A stretch of DNA of 48,662 nt, taken from positions 12,359 to 61,020 of the forward strand of contig NZ_BBUY01000010.1 in assembly GCF_001590865.1 (NCBI RefSeq). The letters are read 5' to 3'. The notes below the pieces were generated by a model. That model had not been told where the DNA came from. It ran no database searches and saw nothing but the letters and a program-made list of their open reading frames with translations. Below, piece by piece: positions 32,743 to 41,094 of this stretch (positions are counted from its first letter, which is position 1; each line of letters opens with the position of its first letter). The position numbers and the translations under genes were made by a program. The DNA comes from Streptomyces sp. NBRC 110611. GTDB taxonomy: Bacteria > Actinomycetota > Actinomycetes > Streptomycetales > Streptomycetaceae.

Positions 32743-32770
32743 GCCGCGCCCGGCCGTTACTCAACTGGTG

Positions 32771-32863
32771 GTTAAGGCCGCCGAAGTTCACTGTCCGTAA
32801 GTGGACTGGTGCGTCCCGTTCGTTGCGTGCAAGTATGGGGAACGCGGCGGGAACGGCCTTAAC
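32771..32863. promoter_or_regulatory. Wide inverted repeat before the XRE/peptidase triad
   Basis: GTTAAGGCC (32771-32779) and GGCCTTAAC (32855-32863) form a perfect 9-bp inverted repeat 75 bases apart, in a 196-base gap that is less GC-rich than average. An imperfect dyad AGTTCAC/GTGGACT lies between. These are candidate operator half-sites for the XRE protein that follows. Confidence 0.45.
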
Positions 32864-32938
32864 TGTTCGTTGGGTTCGCCGTGGGACGTCGCGGGATGTC
32901 GTGGGGTTTCCGAAGAGCGTCGGTTCGGGGAACGGGGG

Positions 32939-33421
32939 ATGGGCGTGGGAGGCGACGACCGGGCCGGAGCCGCGGGCAGTGTGCTCGCGGAGCGGCTCAA
33001 CCACCTCTTCGCGAACATGCACCCGCCCGGTGCGCCGTACACCAACGCCTTCGTGGCGGAGGAGATCAGCGGCGGGGCCGAGGAGTACGGCGGGGTCAAG
33101 GTCACCGAGCAGTACCTGTCGATGCTGCGCAACGGCAAGCGGGCGAACCCGGGTCCGGAGCTGCTGCGCGCGCTGGCCAAGTTCTTCGCCGTACCGGTCG
33201 GCTATCTGCTGGGGGACCTCTCCCAGCCGCAGGCCGCACGGGTGGAGGAGGAGGTCCGCTTCCTCGCCGCCATGCGGGACCAGCGGGTGCGGGCGATCGC
33301 GCTGCGCTCCGTCGGTCTGCCGCCGGAGGTGCAGGACAGCCTGACGACGATCATCTCCCAGTTCCGGCAGCAGATGAACCTGCCGGCCGACCCGCCGGAA
33401 CCGGGGGGTGAAACGGGGTGA
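32939..33421 (+). CDS. XRE-type helix-turn-helix regulator
   Basis: A 160-residue DNA-binding protein. Residues about 15-95 have the XRE layout L-A-E-R-L-N-H-L-F, V-T-E-Q-Y-L-S-M-L-R-N-G-K-R-A-N-P and L-A-K-F-F-A-V-P-V-G-Y-L-L-G-D, followed by a short helical tail. It is most like the espR/BldD-like small regulators that in actinomycetes lead a three-gene set with an ImmA/IrrE-like peptidase and a MAB_1171c-type membrane protein. ATG 32939 lies behind a G-rich ribosome site. The stop overlaps the next gene (GTGA). Confidence 0.85.
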   Translation: MGVGGDDRAGAAGSVLAERLNHLFANMHPPGAPYTNAFVAEEISGGAEEYGGVKVTEQYLSMLRNGKRANPGPELLRALAKFFAVPVGYLLGDLSQPQAARVEEEVRFLAAMRDQRVRAIALRSVGLPPEVQDSLTTIISQFRQQMNLPADPPEPGGETG

Positions 33422-34116
33422 GCGGGCCGGTCGGGACCCTTGACCGGGGCCGGCCCTTCGCCACCTGGCGGCCGGCCGGAGACGAGGACGGGACGAGCAT
33501 GCGAGTGGGGCGGATACGCAGGCGGTGCAAGCGGCTCATCAAGGAACTGGCGCTGCCCGCCACGACCGATCTGCGCGGGCTGTGCGACATCGTCGCCACC
33601 CGCGTCGAACGGCCCGTGCGTCTGGTGCCGATGAGCCTGGGCGGGGTCGTCTCGGGCATGACGGCCGTCACGGACGACGGCTACTGGGTCTTCTACGAAC
33701 TCAGGACCTCACCCTGGCACCAGGCCCACATCGTGCTGCACGAACTGAGCCATCTGCTGCTGGGCCACGGCCAGGACCCGGCCATCACCGAGGACGCGCT
33801 GAAGATGTGGACGCCGTCGGTCGATGCCGCCACCGCCCTCCGGCGGATGGGGCTGACCATGGGGCTCGCCCGGCACCACGGCTACGACAACCTCGCCGAA
33901 CGGGAGACCGAGGTGCTCGGCACGCTGCTGATGGAGCGCGTGGTGCCCACCGTGGCCGAGCGTGAACTCCCCCTGGAGGGCCAGGCCGCGGAGCTGGCGG
34001 CGGCCCTCGGGCCCGCGCTGCAGCACATCCGGCGGGCGCAGGACGCCCCGGCCGGGGGAGCGGGCGCCGACGGCGTCGGCGCGGGCGCGGCGGGCGACGG
34101 GAGGCCGCGTGTTTGA
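33418..34116 (+). CDS. ImmA/IrrE-like metallopeptidase, regulator-linked
   Basis: A 232-residue cytoplasmic protein with the zinc-peptidase motif H-E-L-S-H-L-L-L-G-H (HExxH) and a following R-E-T-E-V helix giving a likely third ligand Glu. ImmA/IrrE peptidases cleave the adjacent XRE-type repressor in phage and stress systems; here the XRE gene overlaps by four bases, so the same relation is plausible but unproven. Databases often label this family as a toxin of a toxin-antitoxin pair. GTG 33418 is used; ATG 33499 would remove a poorly structured N-terminus. The 3' end is Gly/Ala-rich and overlaps the membrane protein by eight bases. Confidence 0.82.
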   Translation: MSGPVGTLDRGRPFATWRPAGDEDGTSMRVGRIRRRCKRLIKELALPATTDLRGLCDIVATRVERPVRLVPMSLGGVVSGMTAVTDDGYWVFYELRTSPWHQAHIVLHELSHLLLGHGQDPAITEDALKMWTPSVDAATALRRMGLTMGLARHHGYDNLAERETEVLGTLLMERVVPTVAERELPLEGQAAELAAALGPALQHIRRAQDAPAGGAGADGVGAGAAGDGRPRV

Positions 34117-35329
34117 CCTCATCTACCTCTCCTTCGGGATCGCCGCCTGGGGCATCGTCGGGTACAAGTCCCTCGCCTGGTTCCGCGACCGCGGCAACAC
34201 CGACCTCGGACTCGCCTGTGTGATGACCGGCGGGGTCGCGACGGTCTTCCTCTTCTCCGCGCCCAGCCTCTACCGGGCCTTCGACCGGCTGGTGGGCGTG
34301 GCCAACCTCGCCATGGTCTTCCTCTACTCCTCCGTCGTGGTGTTCGCCACCGGCGCGCTCGTCCTGCTGCTGCGCTGGACGGCCGGCGAGGGCGGCGCCG
34401 CCCGGGCCGGTGCCCGGAAGCGGGCCCGCGCCGCCGTCGGCACGGTGGCCGTGCTGTGGGCGGTGGCGATCACCGGCTTCGCGGTCGGCCGCCCCGACGC
34501 CGTCGAGCACCCCAGGGACTTCAGCACCGCCTACACCGACTCACCCGGAGTCATGCTCTTCCTGGTGCTGTATCTGGCCATCTTCGGATCGAGCCTCGCG
34601 GCCCTGGGTACGCTCTGCCCCCGCTACGCGGCCCGGCTCGGCGGCACCCATCTCGCCCGCGGCCTGCGGGTCCTCGCCGCGGGCTGCTGGCTCGGCCTGG
34701 TCTACTGCGCCTGCAAAGTCATCGGCTTCGTCCTGTCCTGGACGGGGCACCCCGCGCTCTGGCTCTCCAACGGAGTGGCGCCCCTGAGCGCCTCGGTCGG
34801 CGCGATCCTGGTCCTCGCCGGCTTCGCGCTGCCGGCCGTCGGCCCCCGGGTCGCCGCCTGGCGCCGACTGCGACGGCTCTCCCCGCTCTGGCGGACCGTC
34901 ACCGCACAGACCCCCGAGATCACCATGGAACGCTCGGCGTGGCCGCTGCGCTGGCCGTTCGCCGACCTGGAGTGGCGCGCCAACCGGCAGATGGCCGAGA
35001 TCCGGGACGTACAGCGCGGAATCCGCCGCCATGTGGAGTCGGACGCCGTCGACATCGCCCGGGAACGGGCCCGCGCGGTCGCCCTCGACGACCGGCAGCT
35101 GGCCGCCGTCGCCGAGGCCGCCGCGCTCCGCCGGGGGCTGGAGAACCGCGCGGTCGGCCACGTCCCGCTCCACGGCGCCGACAGCGTGGTGGTGGCCGAC
35201 GGCTCGGACCAGGCCGGACTCACCGCCGAGTACGAGCACTTGGCGCTGGTCGCCGACGTCTACCGCTCGCCGCTGATCGAGACCGTCCTCACCGAACTGC
35301 GCCAGCGGAGCGCGATGGCACGCAACTGA
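34109..35329 (+). CDS. MAB_1171c-family membrane protein
   Basis: A 406-residue protein with seven or so predicted membrane helices in the first 260 residues (opening F-D-L-I-Y-L-S-F-G-I-A-A-W) and a soluble C-terminal domain of about 140 residues containing R-L-S-P-L-W and I-R-D-V-Q-R-G-I-R. This layout is that of the MAB_1171c/DUF6545 family. Function is unknown; it regularly accompanies the XRE and peptidase genes, so a membrane sensor for that regulator is a sensible guess. GTG 34109, after GGGAGG, overlaps the peptidase gene. A strong terminator follows. Confidence 0.82.
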   Translation: MFDLIYLSFGIAAWGIVGYKSLAWFRDRGNTDLGLACVMTGGVATVFLFSAPSLYRAFDRLVGVANLAMVFLYSSVVVFATGALVLLLRWTAGEGGAARAGARKRARAAVGTVAVLWAVAITGFAVGRPDAVEHPRDFSTAYTDSPGVMLFLVLYLAIFGSSLAALGTLCPRYAARLGGTHLARGLRVLAAGCWLGLVYCACKVIGFVLSWTGHPALWLSNGVAPLSASVGAILVLAGFALPAVGPRVAAWRRLRRLSPLWRTVTAQTPEITMERSAWPLRWPFADLEWRANRQMAEIRDVQRGIRRHVESDAVDIARERARAVALDDRQLAAVAEAAALRRGLENRAVGHVPLHGADSVVVADGSDQAGLTAEYEHLALVADVYRSPLIETVLTELRQRSAMARN

Positions 35330-35381
35330 GGAACCGAAGACGTGGTGGCCCGGCACGGGGGTCCGGGCCGCCCGGCACCAC

Positions 35382-35418
35382 GGAGGTGGCACCGGTCCAC
35401 GCGGCCGGTGCCACCTCC
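35382..35418 (+). terminator. Intrinsic terminator after the triad
   Basis: Perfect 14-bp stem (35382-35395 with 35405-35418), 9-base loop, 52 bases beyond the membrane-protein gene. Confidence 0.85.
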
Positions 35419-35510
35419 GCTCGTACCGCCGCACGGCATCGACCGCGTCAGCGCTGCGGAACGAAACGTGCGGCGAACACCCCGTCCGCCGGAGGCCTAC
35501 AGTCGGGATC

Positions 35511-36737
35511 ATGCAGAACACCGCCGGGACGGGCCCCGCCGCCCCCCTCGACCCGACCCCCCTCCTCGACGATCCGCACACCGCGTACGCGGCGCTGCGC
35601 GAAGCCGGCCCGGTCCACCGGATCACCGGTACCGACGGGAACCCCGCATGGCTGGTCACCCGCTACGACGACGTCCGCCGCGCGCTCGCCGACCCCCGGC
35701 TCTCCCTGGACAAACGCCACGCCACCCCCGGCGGCTACCGCGGCCTCGCGCTGCCGCCCGCGCTCGACGCCAACCTCCTCAACATGGACCCGCCGGACCA
35801 CACCCGGATCCGCCGACTGGTCGTCAAGGCCTTCACACCGGGCCGGGTCGACGCCCTGCGCGCCCCCGTACGGCGGGTGGCCGACGGCCTGCTGGACGCC
35901 ATGGAGCGGCGCGGCGCCCCGGCGGACCTGATCGCGGACTACGCGGGGCCGCTGCCGATCGCCGTGATCTGCGATCTGCTCGGGATCCCGCCGCACGACC
36001 GTCCCGACTTCCTGGCCTGGTCCAACGCCCTGATCACCCCGGACCCGTCCCGGCCGGAGTCGGCGAAGCAGGCCGTCGGGGCGATGCTGGAGTTCTACAC
36101 CGGCCTGATCGCCGCAAAGCGGGCCGAGCCGGGCGACGATCTGCTGTCCGACCTGATCGCGGTGCGCGACGACACCGACGGCAACGGGCACCGCGACCGG
36201 CTCTCCGAGGACGAACTGACCTCCCTCGCCTTCCTCATCCTCCTCGCCGGTTACGAGAACACCGTCCACCTCATCGGCAACGCCGTGCTCGGCCTGCTCG
36301 ACCGCCCGGAACAGCTCCGCCGGTTGCGACGGAATCCGGCCGAACTCCCGACCGCCGTCGAGGAGTTTCTCCGCTACGACGGACCGGCCCCCCTGGCGAT
36401 CCGCCGCTTCCCCACCGAGGACATCGAGATCGGCGGCGTACGCATCCCGGCGGGGGACACCGTGCTCCTGTCGATCGCGTCCGCGAACCGCGACCCGGCC
36501 CGATTCCCCGGCCCCGACACGCTGTCCCCTGGCCGCGACGTCTCCGGGCACCTCGGGCTGGGCCACGGCATCCACTACTGCCTCGGCGCCGCACTCGCCC
36601 GCATGGAGACCGTCACCGCGCTCGACGCGCTCCTCGGCCGCTGCCCGGACCTCCGCCTGGACGTGCCACGTGACACGCTGCGGTACCGCAGAACGCTCCG
36701 CTCGCGTGGCCTGATTTCGCTCCCCGTCGCCTGGTAA
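35511..36737 (+). CDS. Cytochrome P450
   Basis: A 408-residue soluble bacterial P450. The haem-thiolate loop G-H-G-I-H-Y-C-L-G-A-A-L-A-R carries the Cys ligand, the K-helix E-x-x-R is in V-E-E-F-L-R, and M-D-P-P-D-H-T-R-I-R-R is the usual C-helix. The I-helix reads A-G-Y-E-N-T, so the residue after the acidic one, normally the oxygen-activating Thr, is Asn. No ferredoxin or reductase gene is adjacent and no biosynthetic cluster surrounds it, so the substrate is open. The gene is framed by terminators on both sides and is a single transcription unit. Confidence 0.92.
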   Translation: MQNTAGTGPAAPLDPTPLLDDPHTAYAALREAGPVHRITGTDGNPAWLVTRYDDVRRALADPRLSLDKRHATPGGYRGLALPPALDANLLNMDPPDHTRIRRLVVKAFTPGRVDALRAPVRRVADGLLDAMERRGAPADLIADYAGPLPIAVICDLLGIPPHDRPDFLAWSNALITPDPSRPESAKQAVGAMLEFYTGLIAAKRAEPGDDLLSDLIAVRDDTDGNGHRDRLSEDELTSLAFLILLAGYENTVHLIGNAVLGLLDRPEQLRRLRRNPAELPTAVEEFLRYDGPAPLAIRRFPTEDIEIGGVRIPAGDTVLLSIASANRDPARFPGPDTLSPGRDVSGHLGLGHGIHYCLGAALARMETVTALDALLGRCPDLRLDVPRDTLRYRRTLRSRGLISLPVAW

Positions 36738-36798
36738 TCCGCACACGCACAAGTTTTTGGAGCGTGACCGTTCCCCGATGCGGTAGAAAGGTTCCTGT

Positions 36799-36838
36799 GA
36801 CCCGCCCGGTGTGCATCCCCCGTCGCACCGGGCGGGTC
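36799..36838 (+). terminator. Intrinsic terminator after the P450
   Basis: A 13-bp stem (36799-36811 with 36826-36838) with a 14-base loop and a short TCCTTCT run after it. The 61 bases between the P450 stop and the stem include an unusually T-rich AAGTTTTTGG. Confidence 0.8.
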
Positions 36839-36971
36839 CTTCTGCGTGCCCGTCGTTTGCACTCATTGCGGATGCGATCCGCCGCCCGCGGCAGCCGGGC
36901 GGGCGAAACCGCTGTGCTCCATCCGGCCCAGCAACGCTGCGCGCGGCCGCTGCCCTACGTAGCGTGACGGC

Positions 36972-38096
36972 ATGGCACGTGACGCACGAGTATCCAAGAA
37001 GGCAGCCGCGATGGCCCTGGCCGCCGTCGCGGGAATGTCGCTGACGTCCATACCGGCCGCTGCGGCCGTCCGCCCGACGGCCCGTCAGCCCGTCGAGACC
37101 GCCCCCGGCATACCGAAACCGCCCACCGGCCTCTCCGCCCTGTCCTGGCTGGTCGCCGACGCGGACACGGGCAACGTGCTGGCCGCCAAGGCCCCGCACC
37201 GCAGACTCGCCCCCGCCAGCACGATCAAGACGCTGTTCGCGGTCACCGTCCTGCCCAAGTTCTCCTCCGGCACGGTGCGCCGGGTCAGCACCGCGGACCT
37301 GGCCGGCCTCGGATCCGGCAGCAGTGTCGTCGGCGTCAAGGCGGGCCGCCGCTACACCGTCGACGACCTGTGGCGCGGCGTCTTCCTGCGCTCCGGCAAC
37401 GACGCGGTACACGTCCTCGCCGCCATGAACGGCGGCTGGCAGAAGACCGCCCAGGAGATGGAGCAGAACGCCCGCAGACTCGGCGCGCGCGACACCACCG
37501 TGAAGTCCCCCGACGGCTATGACGCGCCCGGCCAGGTGTCCTCCGCGTACGATCTGACCGTCTTCGCCCGCGCCGGACTCGCCAACGCCGACTTCGCCCG
37601 CTACTGCGGCACCACTCGCGCCCGGTTCCCCAGCGTTGGCGGCACCCCGATCGAGAACTCCAACCGCATGCTGGCGGGCTCGCACGGAGTGCCGCGCTAC
37701 CCCGGCATCATCGGCGTGAAGAACGGCTACACCAGCAAAGCCGGCAACACACTGATCGCCGCCGCCCGCCGGAACGGCCGTACGCTCCTGGTCACCGTGC
37801 TGAACCCCCGGTCGAAGGTCGCCAACAGCGTCTACAAGGAAGCCGGTTCACTGCTGGACTGGGGCTTCCGCTCGGCCGGCACCGCCGAACCGGTGGGCAC
37901 CCTGCACGCCGTACAGAGCGGCCACGACGGCCAACCGCTCCTCCCGGCGGCCGCCCAGGCCGACGCCGCCGGCATCCACCCCGGATCCCCGTGGCGCCCC
38001 GCCCTCGTCCTCGGCGCGGGCCTCGCCGGGGCCGCGATCGTCGGCCTGGCCGGCCTGCTCGCCATGGGCCGGCGGGTACGCGGACGCAGTGAGTGA
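36972..38096 (+). CDS. D-alanyl-D-alanine carboxypeptidase (DacA/PBP5-type)
   Basis: A 374-residue exported serine peptidase that trims the terminal D-Ala from peptidoglycan pentapeptides. A signal peptide (basic start, hydrophobic core, A-A-A-A near residue 30) precedes the catalytic domain with S-T-I-K (Ser83, Lys86), S-G-N (141-143) and the third motif K-N-G instead of K-T-G. A late hydrophobic helix (about 345-365) and basic tail anchor it to the membrane, as usual in Streptomyces. K-N-G is unusual but occurs in some actinobacterial members. It faces the DUF309 gene convergently. Confidence 0.88.
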   Translation: MARDARVSKKAAAMALAAVAGMSLTSIPAAAAVRPTARQPVETAPGIPKPPTGLSALSWLVADADTGNVLAAKAPHRRLAPASTIKTLFAVTVLPKFSSGTVRRVSTADLAGLGSGSSVVGVKAGRRYTVDDLWRGVFLRSGNDAVHVLAAMNGGWQKTAQEMEQNARRLGARDTTVKSPDGYDAPGQVSSAYDLTVFARAGLANADFARYCGTTRARFPSVGGTPIENSNRMLAGSHGVPRYPGIIGVKNGYTSKAGNTLIAAARRNGRTLLVTVLNPRSKVANSVYKEAGSLLDWGFRSAGTAEPVGTLHAVQSGHDGQPLLPAAAQADAAGIHPGSPWRPALVLGAGLAGAAIVGLAGLLAMGRRVRGRSE

Positions 38097-38164
38097 GACG
38101 GACCGGAGGACCGGCGCCTGCCGGGCAGCCCCGTGGGCCCCGGCCGCCGCCCACTCACCGGTCG

Positions 38165-38758
38165 TCACACAGGGCATCCTCCGGCCGCCTCATCGCCACG
38201 GCACAGACGAGGCGCGCTCCCCACTGCCGACACAGTCCCCATGCCCTTCCCCGCCCCCTTCCCCGGGCCGGTCAGACGGCCGGTCAGCTCCCGGGCCCAG
38301 GCCCGCAGCCCCGCGACATCGACCCCGTAGGGAGCGGCGTCCCCGTACGGCGCGATGGCCGCCGAGCCCCGGCCCAGCAGCGCCGCACCGCCTGCCGGGT
38401 TGCCCCGCGCCGCATGGGTGAGCCCCACCGCGAGCTGTGCGAGTCCCCGCCACAGCTCGCGCTCCGCCTCCGGCGCCGCCTTCCAGGCGTCCTCCAGCAC
38501 CTCATGCGCGTGGAACGGCATCCCCTCGTCGAGCAGCCGCTGCGCCTCGGCCAGCGCCGCCGCCGGTGCACGGGACACCCCCTCGGGCTGCCGTGCCACG
38601 CCGGGCGCACCGTACGGCAGTGGCCGGCCCAGCCCGTCCCGCGGCCGGGCATTGCGGGCCCGCCCCCGCTCATCACGGTCCCGCCGCCGGACGCCACGCT
38701 GCCCCGCACCGGACCCCGGCTCCCCGCCGCCGGCAGGCTCACCTTGGACGTGCTGCAC
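38165..38758 (-). CDS. DUF309 protein
   Basis: A 197-residue protein with the DUF309 helical core: H-A-H-E-V-L-E-D-A-W-K, L-W-R-G-L-A-Q-L-A-V-G-L-T-H and A-R-G-N-P-A-G-G-A-A-L-L-G-R-G. No biochemical function is established for this family. About 70 N-terminal residues, Arg/Gly-rich, come before the core. GTG 38758 is preferred since GAAGGG lies eight bases upstream; GTG 38767 is an alternative. It is the last member of a leftward group beginning with the metallophosphatase, 38 bases from its neighbour. Confidence 0.75.
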   Translation of the reverse strand: MQHVQGEPAGGGEPGSGAGQRGVRRRDRDERGRARNARPRDGLGRPLPYGAPGVARQPEGVSRAPAAALAEAQRLLDEGMPFHAHEVLEDAWKAAPEAERELWRGLAQLAVGLTHAARGNPAGGAALLGRGSAAIAPYGDAAPYGVDVAGLRAWARELTGRLTGPGKGAGKGMGTVSAVGSAPRLCRGDEAAGGCPV

Positions 38759-38796
38759 ATCATTCACCCTTCGATTGTGCGCCCTCCCCACACCGG

Positions 38797-39807
38797 CTAA
38801 GGGACGCGCACGGGTGAGGAAGCGTCCGGTACGCGAAGGGACGGCGGGCCGGAGCCGTCCGCCGGGACGGTCCAGACGTCGGAGGCCCGGCCGTCGCGGC
38901 CCGGCAGCGCGTAGGCGAGGGTGTGGTCGTCGAGCCAGGCGGCCTGGTCGTCGACGCTGCGGGTCTCGGCAAGCGGGTGTTCGTGGAGCGTGCGCAGATC
39001 CAGCACGTACAGCCGCCAGGGGGCGGCGGCGTCCGCACGGACCCGCTTTTTGAAGGCGAGACGGGTGTTGTCCGGCGAGAGCGAGGGGCACTCCACGTTC
39101 TCGCGGAGCGTCCGCGCCGCCCACCCGCGCATATCGCCCTGGACGAGGTACGTCTTGCCCTTGGTCGACACGGTGGCGTAGAAGCGGTTGTCGTCGCGGG
39201 CGAAGGAGACACCCCAGTAGTTGACATCCGGCGAGTGGTAGCGGCGGCCGTCGAGGGTGAGCGGGATCTCCTCCATGTTCTTGATGAGGTAGCCGGTACG
39301 GGTGTCCAGGATCGAGGTGCGGGTCGAGAACGAGGTGGTGGCGTAGGAGTCACCGGTGGCGAACATCGTCCAGGACAACATCCGGCCGGATGCCGACACC
39401 CGGGCACGGTTGGGGATGCCGGTGAGCGCGATCCGCCGCTTCTCGCGCAGCCGCCGGTCCAGGACCACGGCGTACGACCGGGGCGGGATCCCGGGCCGGC
39501 GCTGGAGGCACAGCGCGGTACCGGTCGCCGCGTAGAAGCGGTCGCAGGCCGGGCCGTCGGCGGCCGTCGTCCGCGCGGCGGGTGCCGGGAGCCGGGCCAC
39601 CCGGCCGGCTCCGGCGCTGCGGAAGTACAGCCGGCCGTGGTCGAGGCCGAAGGCCGAGGCCGGGTCGGTGGGTTCGGCGCGCCGGGCGGCGCCGACCGTG
39701 TAGACGACGGCGACGGCGGCCAGCAGCGCGGTCGCGACCGCCACGGCGACGATCCGGGCCCGGAGGGAGAGCGAGACGACCCGGGAGGAGGACGGGGGCA
39801 TGGTCAT
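38797..39807 (-). CDS. Membrane-anchored TolB/WD40-like propeller protein
   Basis: A 336-residue protein with one N-terminal membrane helix (residues about 14-36) and an outside domain of propeller-like repeats (R-V-S-A-S-G-R-M-L-S-W, S-L-S-P-D-N-T-R-L-A-F, D-D-Q-A-A-W-L-D-D-H-T-L-A). Such proteins are annotated only as TolB-like or hypothetical; ligand binding or protein contact outside the cell is likely. ATG 39807 overlaps the stop of the MFS gene upstream (ATGA), so the two are coupled and may work together. Confidence 0.72.
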   Translation of the reverse strand: MTMPPSSSRVVSLSLRARIVAVAVATALLAAVAVVYTVGAARRAEPTDPASAFGLDHGRLYFRSAGAGRVARLPAPAARTTAADGPACDRFYAATGTALCLQRRPGIPPRSYAVVLDRRLREKRRIALTGIPNRARVSASGRMLSWTMFATGDSYATTSFSTRTSILDTRTGYLIKNMEEIPLTLDGRRYHSPDVNYWGVSFARDDNRFYATVSTKGKTYLVQGDMRGWAARTLRENVECPSLSPDNTRLAFKKRVRADAAAPWRLYVLDLRTLHEHPLAETRSVDDQAAWLDDHTLAYALPGRDGRASDVWTVPADGSGPPSLRVPDASSPVRVP

Positions 39808-41057
39808 GGCCGCTCCGGTCCACGGAGCAGGACGGCGGCCGCCACCAGCGCCGCGGCCAGGGCGAGGGCGGCGAGGAGCAGCGCGGGGCGGGCACCCCAC
39901 AGCGTCCAGGCGGCGCCGAATCCGGCGGCCGCCAGCAGGCGGCACACCGCCTGCCCGGTCTGCAGCAGCGCCATCCCGCTGGCCCGCCGCGCGGCCGGAA
40001 GGACCGGACCGGCGAGGGCCATCAGCACCCCGTCCGTGGCCGCGTAGAACACGCCCAGCAACAGCAGCACACCCACCAGCAGTACCGGTCCGGCGCCGGT
40101 CGCCAGCAGCAGGAGATAGCCGCCGAGCAGCGCCGCGTGTCCGCACAGGAACGGCACCCGGCGGCCGATACGGTCACCGAGCCGCCCGGCCGGCACCGCG
40201 AGCAGCAGATACACCGCGGCCGCGCCCAGCGGCAGCAGCGGGAACCAGCTGACCGCGAAGTCCAGTTGGCGCTGCACCAGCAGGTAGAGGAACGCATCGC
40301 CGATGGTCGCCGCGCCGAGCAGCGCCGCCGCCACGAAGATCCGCCGGAAGGCGGGGTCGCGGAGCGGAGCGAGGAGCCCTGCGCGGGACCGCGGGGTGGT
40401 CGGTCCTCCGCGTCCCGCACGGGGCGGCGCGGGCGGCCCGGCCCGCCCCGGTACGAAGGCGACCAGCAGCAACACCCCGGCCACCCCGGCGCAGAAGCTC
40501 ACCACGAACACCGCGTCATAGGCGTCGGCGGTGGCCCACAGCAGGGCGAACGCGGCGAGCGGTCCCAGCAGGGCGCCGGTGGTGTCCATGGCGCGGTGGA
40601 CGCCGAAGGCCCGGCCGAGCGCGTCCGGGGGAGCGCTGAGCGAGATCAGCGCATCGCGAGGAGCGGTACGTACGCCCTTGCCGATCCGGTCCGCCGCGAG
40701 CGAGGCGCCGATGCCGAGCGTGCCGCCGCCGGCGAACAGCAGCCCGAGACGGGACAGCGCGGAGAGCGCGTAGCCGGCCCCGGCGACGAGCTTGTGGCGC
40801 CCGCCACGGTCGGCCGCATGCCCGCCCAGCAGCCGCACCAGCGCTGTCACGCCGTTGTAGAGGCCGTCGAGAAAGCCGAACTGGAGTGGCGACAGCCCCA
40901 GTTGGAGGACGAAGTAGAGCGGCAGTACGGCGGTGACCATCTCCGAGGAGACATCGGTGACCAGGCTGACCGCGCCAAGGGCCAGGACCGGCCCGCCGAC
41001 GCGGCCACGCGTCGCCTTCCTCGCCGTCGTGGCCGCGTCCGTGGTGGCGAGGTACAT
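39804..41057 (-). CDS. MFS transporter
   Basis: A 417-residue 12-helix major facilitator. The entry S-L-V-T-D-V-S-S-E-M-V and the loop G-G-H-A-A-D-R-G-G-R-H-K-L between helices 2 and 3 match the YfkF/multidrug-like branch, with A-A-D-R-I-G-K-G-V-R-T-A-P-R-D-A after helix 4. The central loop is Pro/Gly/Arg-rich. Substrate is unknown. It is 37 bases downstream of the metallophosphatase and overlaps the anchored propeller gene. Confidence 0.86.
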   Translation of the reverse strand: MYLATTDAATTARKATRGRVGGPVLALGAVSLVTDVSSEMVTAVLPLYFVLQLGLSPLQFGFLDGLYNGVTALVRLLGGHAADRGGRHKLVAGAGYALSALSRLGLLFAGGGTLGIGASLAADRIGKGVRTAPRDALISLSAPPDALGRAFGVHRAMDTTGALLGPLAAFALLWATADAYDAVFVVSFCAGVAGVLLLVAFVPGRAGPPAPPRAGRGGPTTPRSRAGLLAPLRDPAFRRIFVAAALLGAATIGDAFLYLLVQRQLDFAVSWFPLLPLGAAAVYLLLAVPAGRLGDRIGRRVPFLCGHAALLGGYLLLLATGAGPVLLVGVLLLLGVFYAATDGVLMALAGPVLPAARRASGMALLQTGQAVCRLLAAAGFGAAWTLWGARPALLLAALALAAALVAAAVLLRGPERP

Positions 41058-41094
41058 CAGCCGGACCGCCCGCGCGCCGCGGTACCGAAAGACA

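Noticed and set aside
36755..36798. Possible small-RNA gene between the P450 and the carboxypeptidase
   Set aside because: Promoter-like elements are too close together and the hairpin is explained as the P450 terminator.
38097..38164. Terminator between the carboxypeptidase and the DUF309 gene
   Set aside because: Only six-base GC arms can be paired; no convincing structure.
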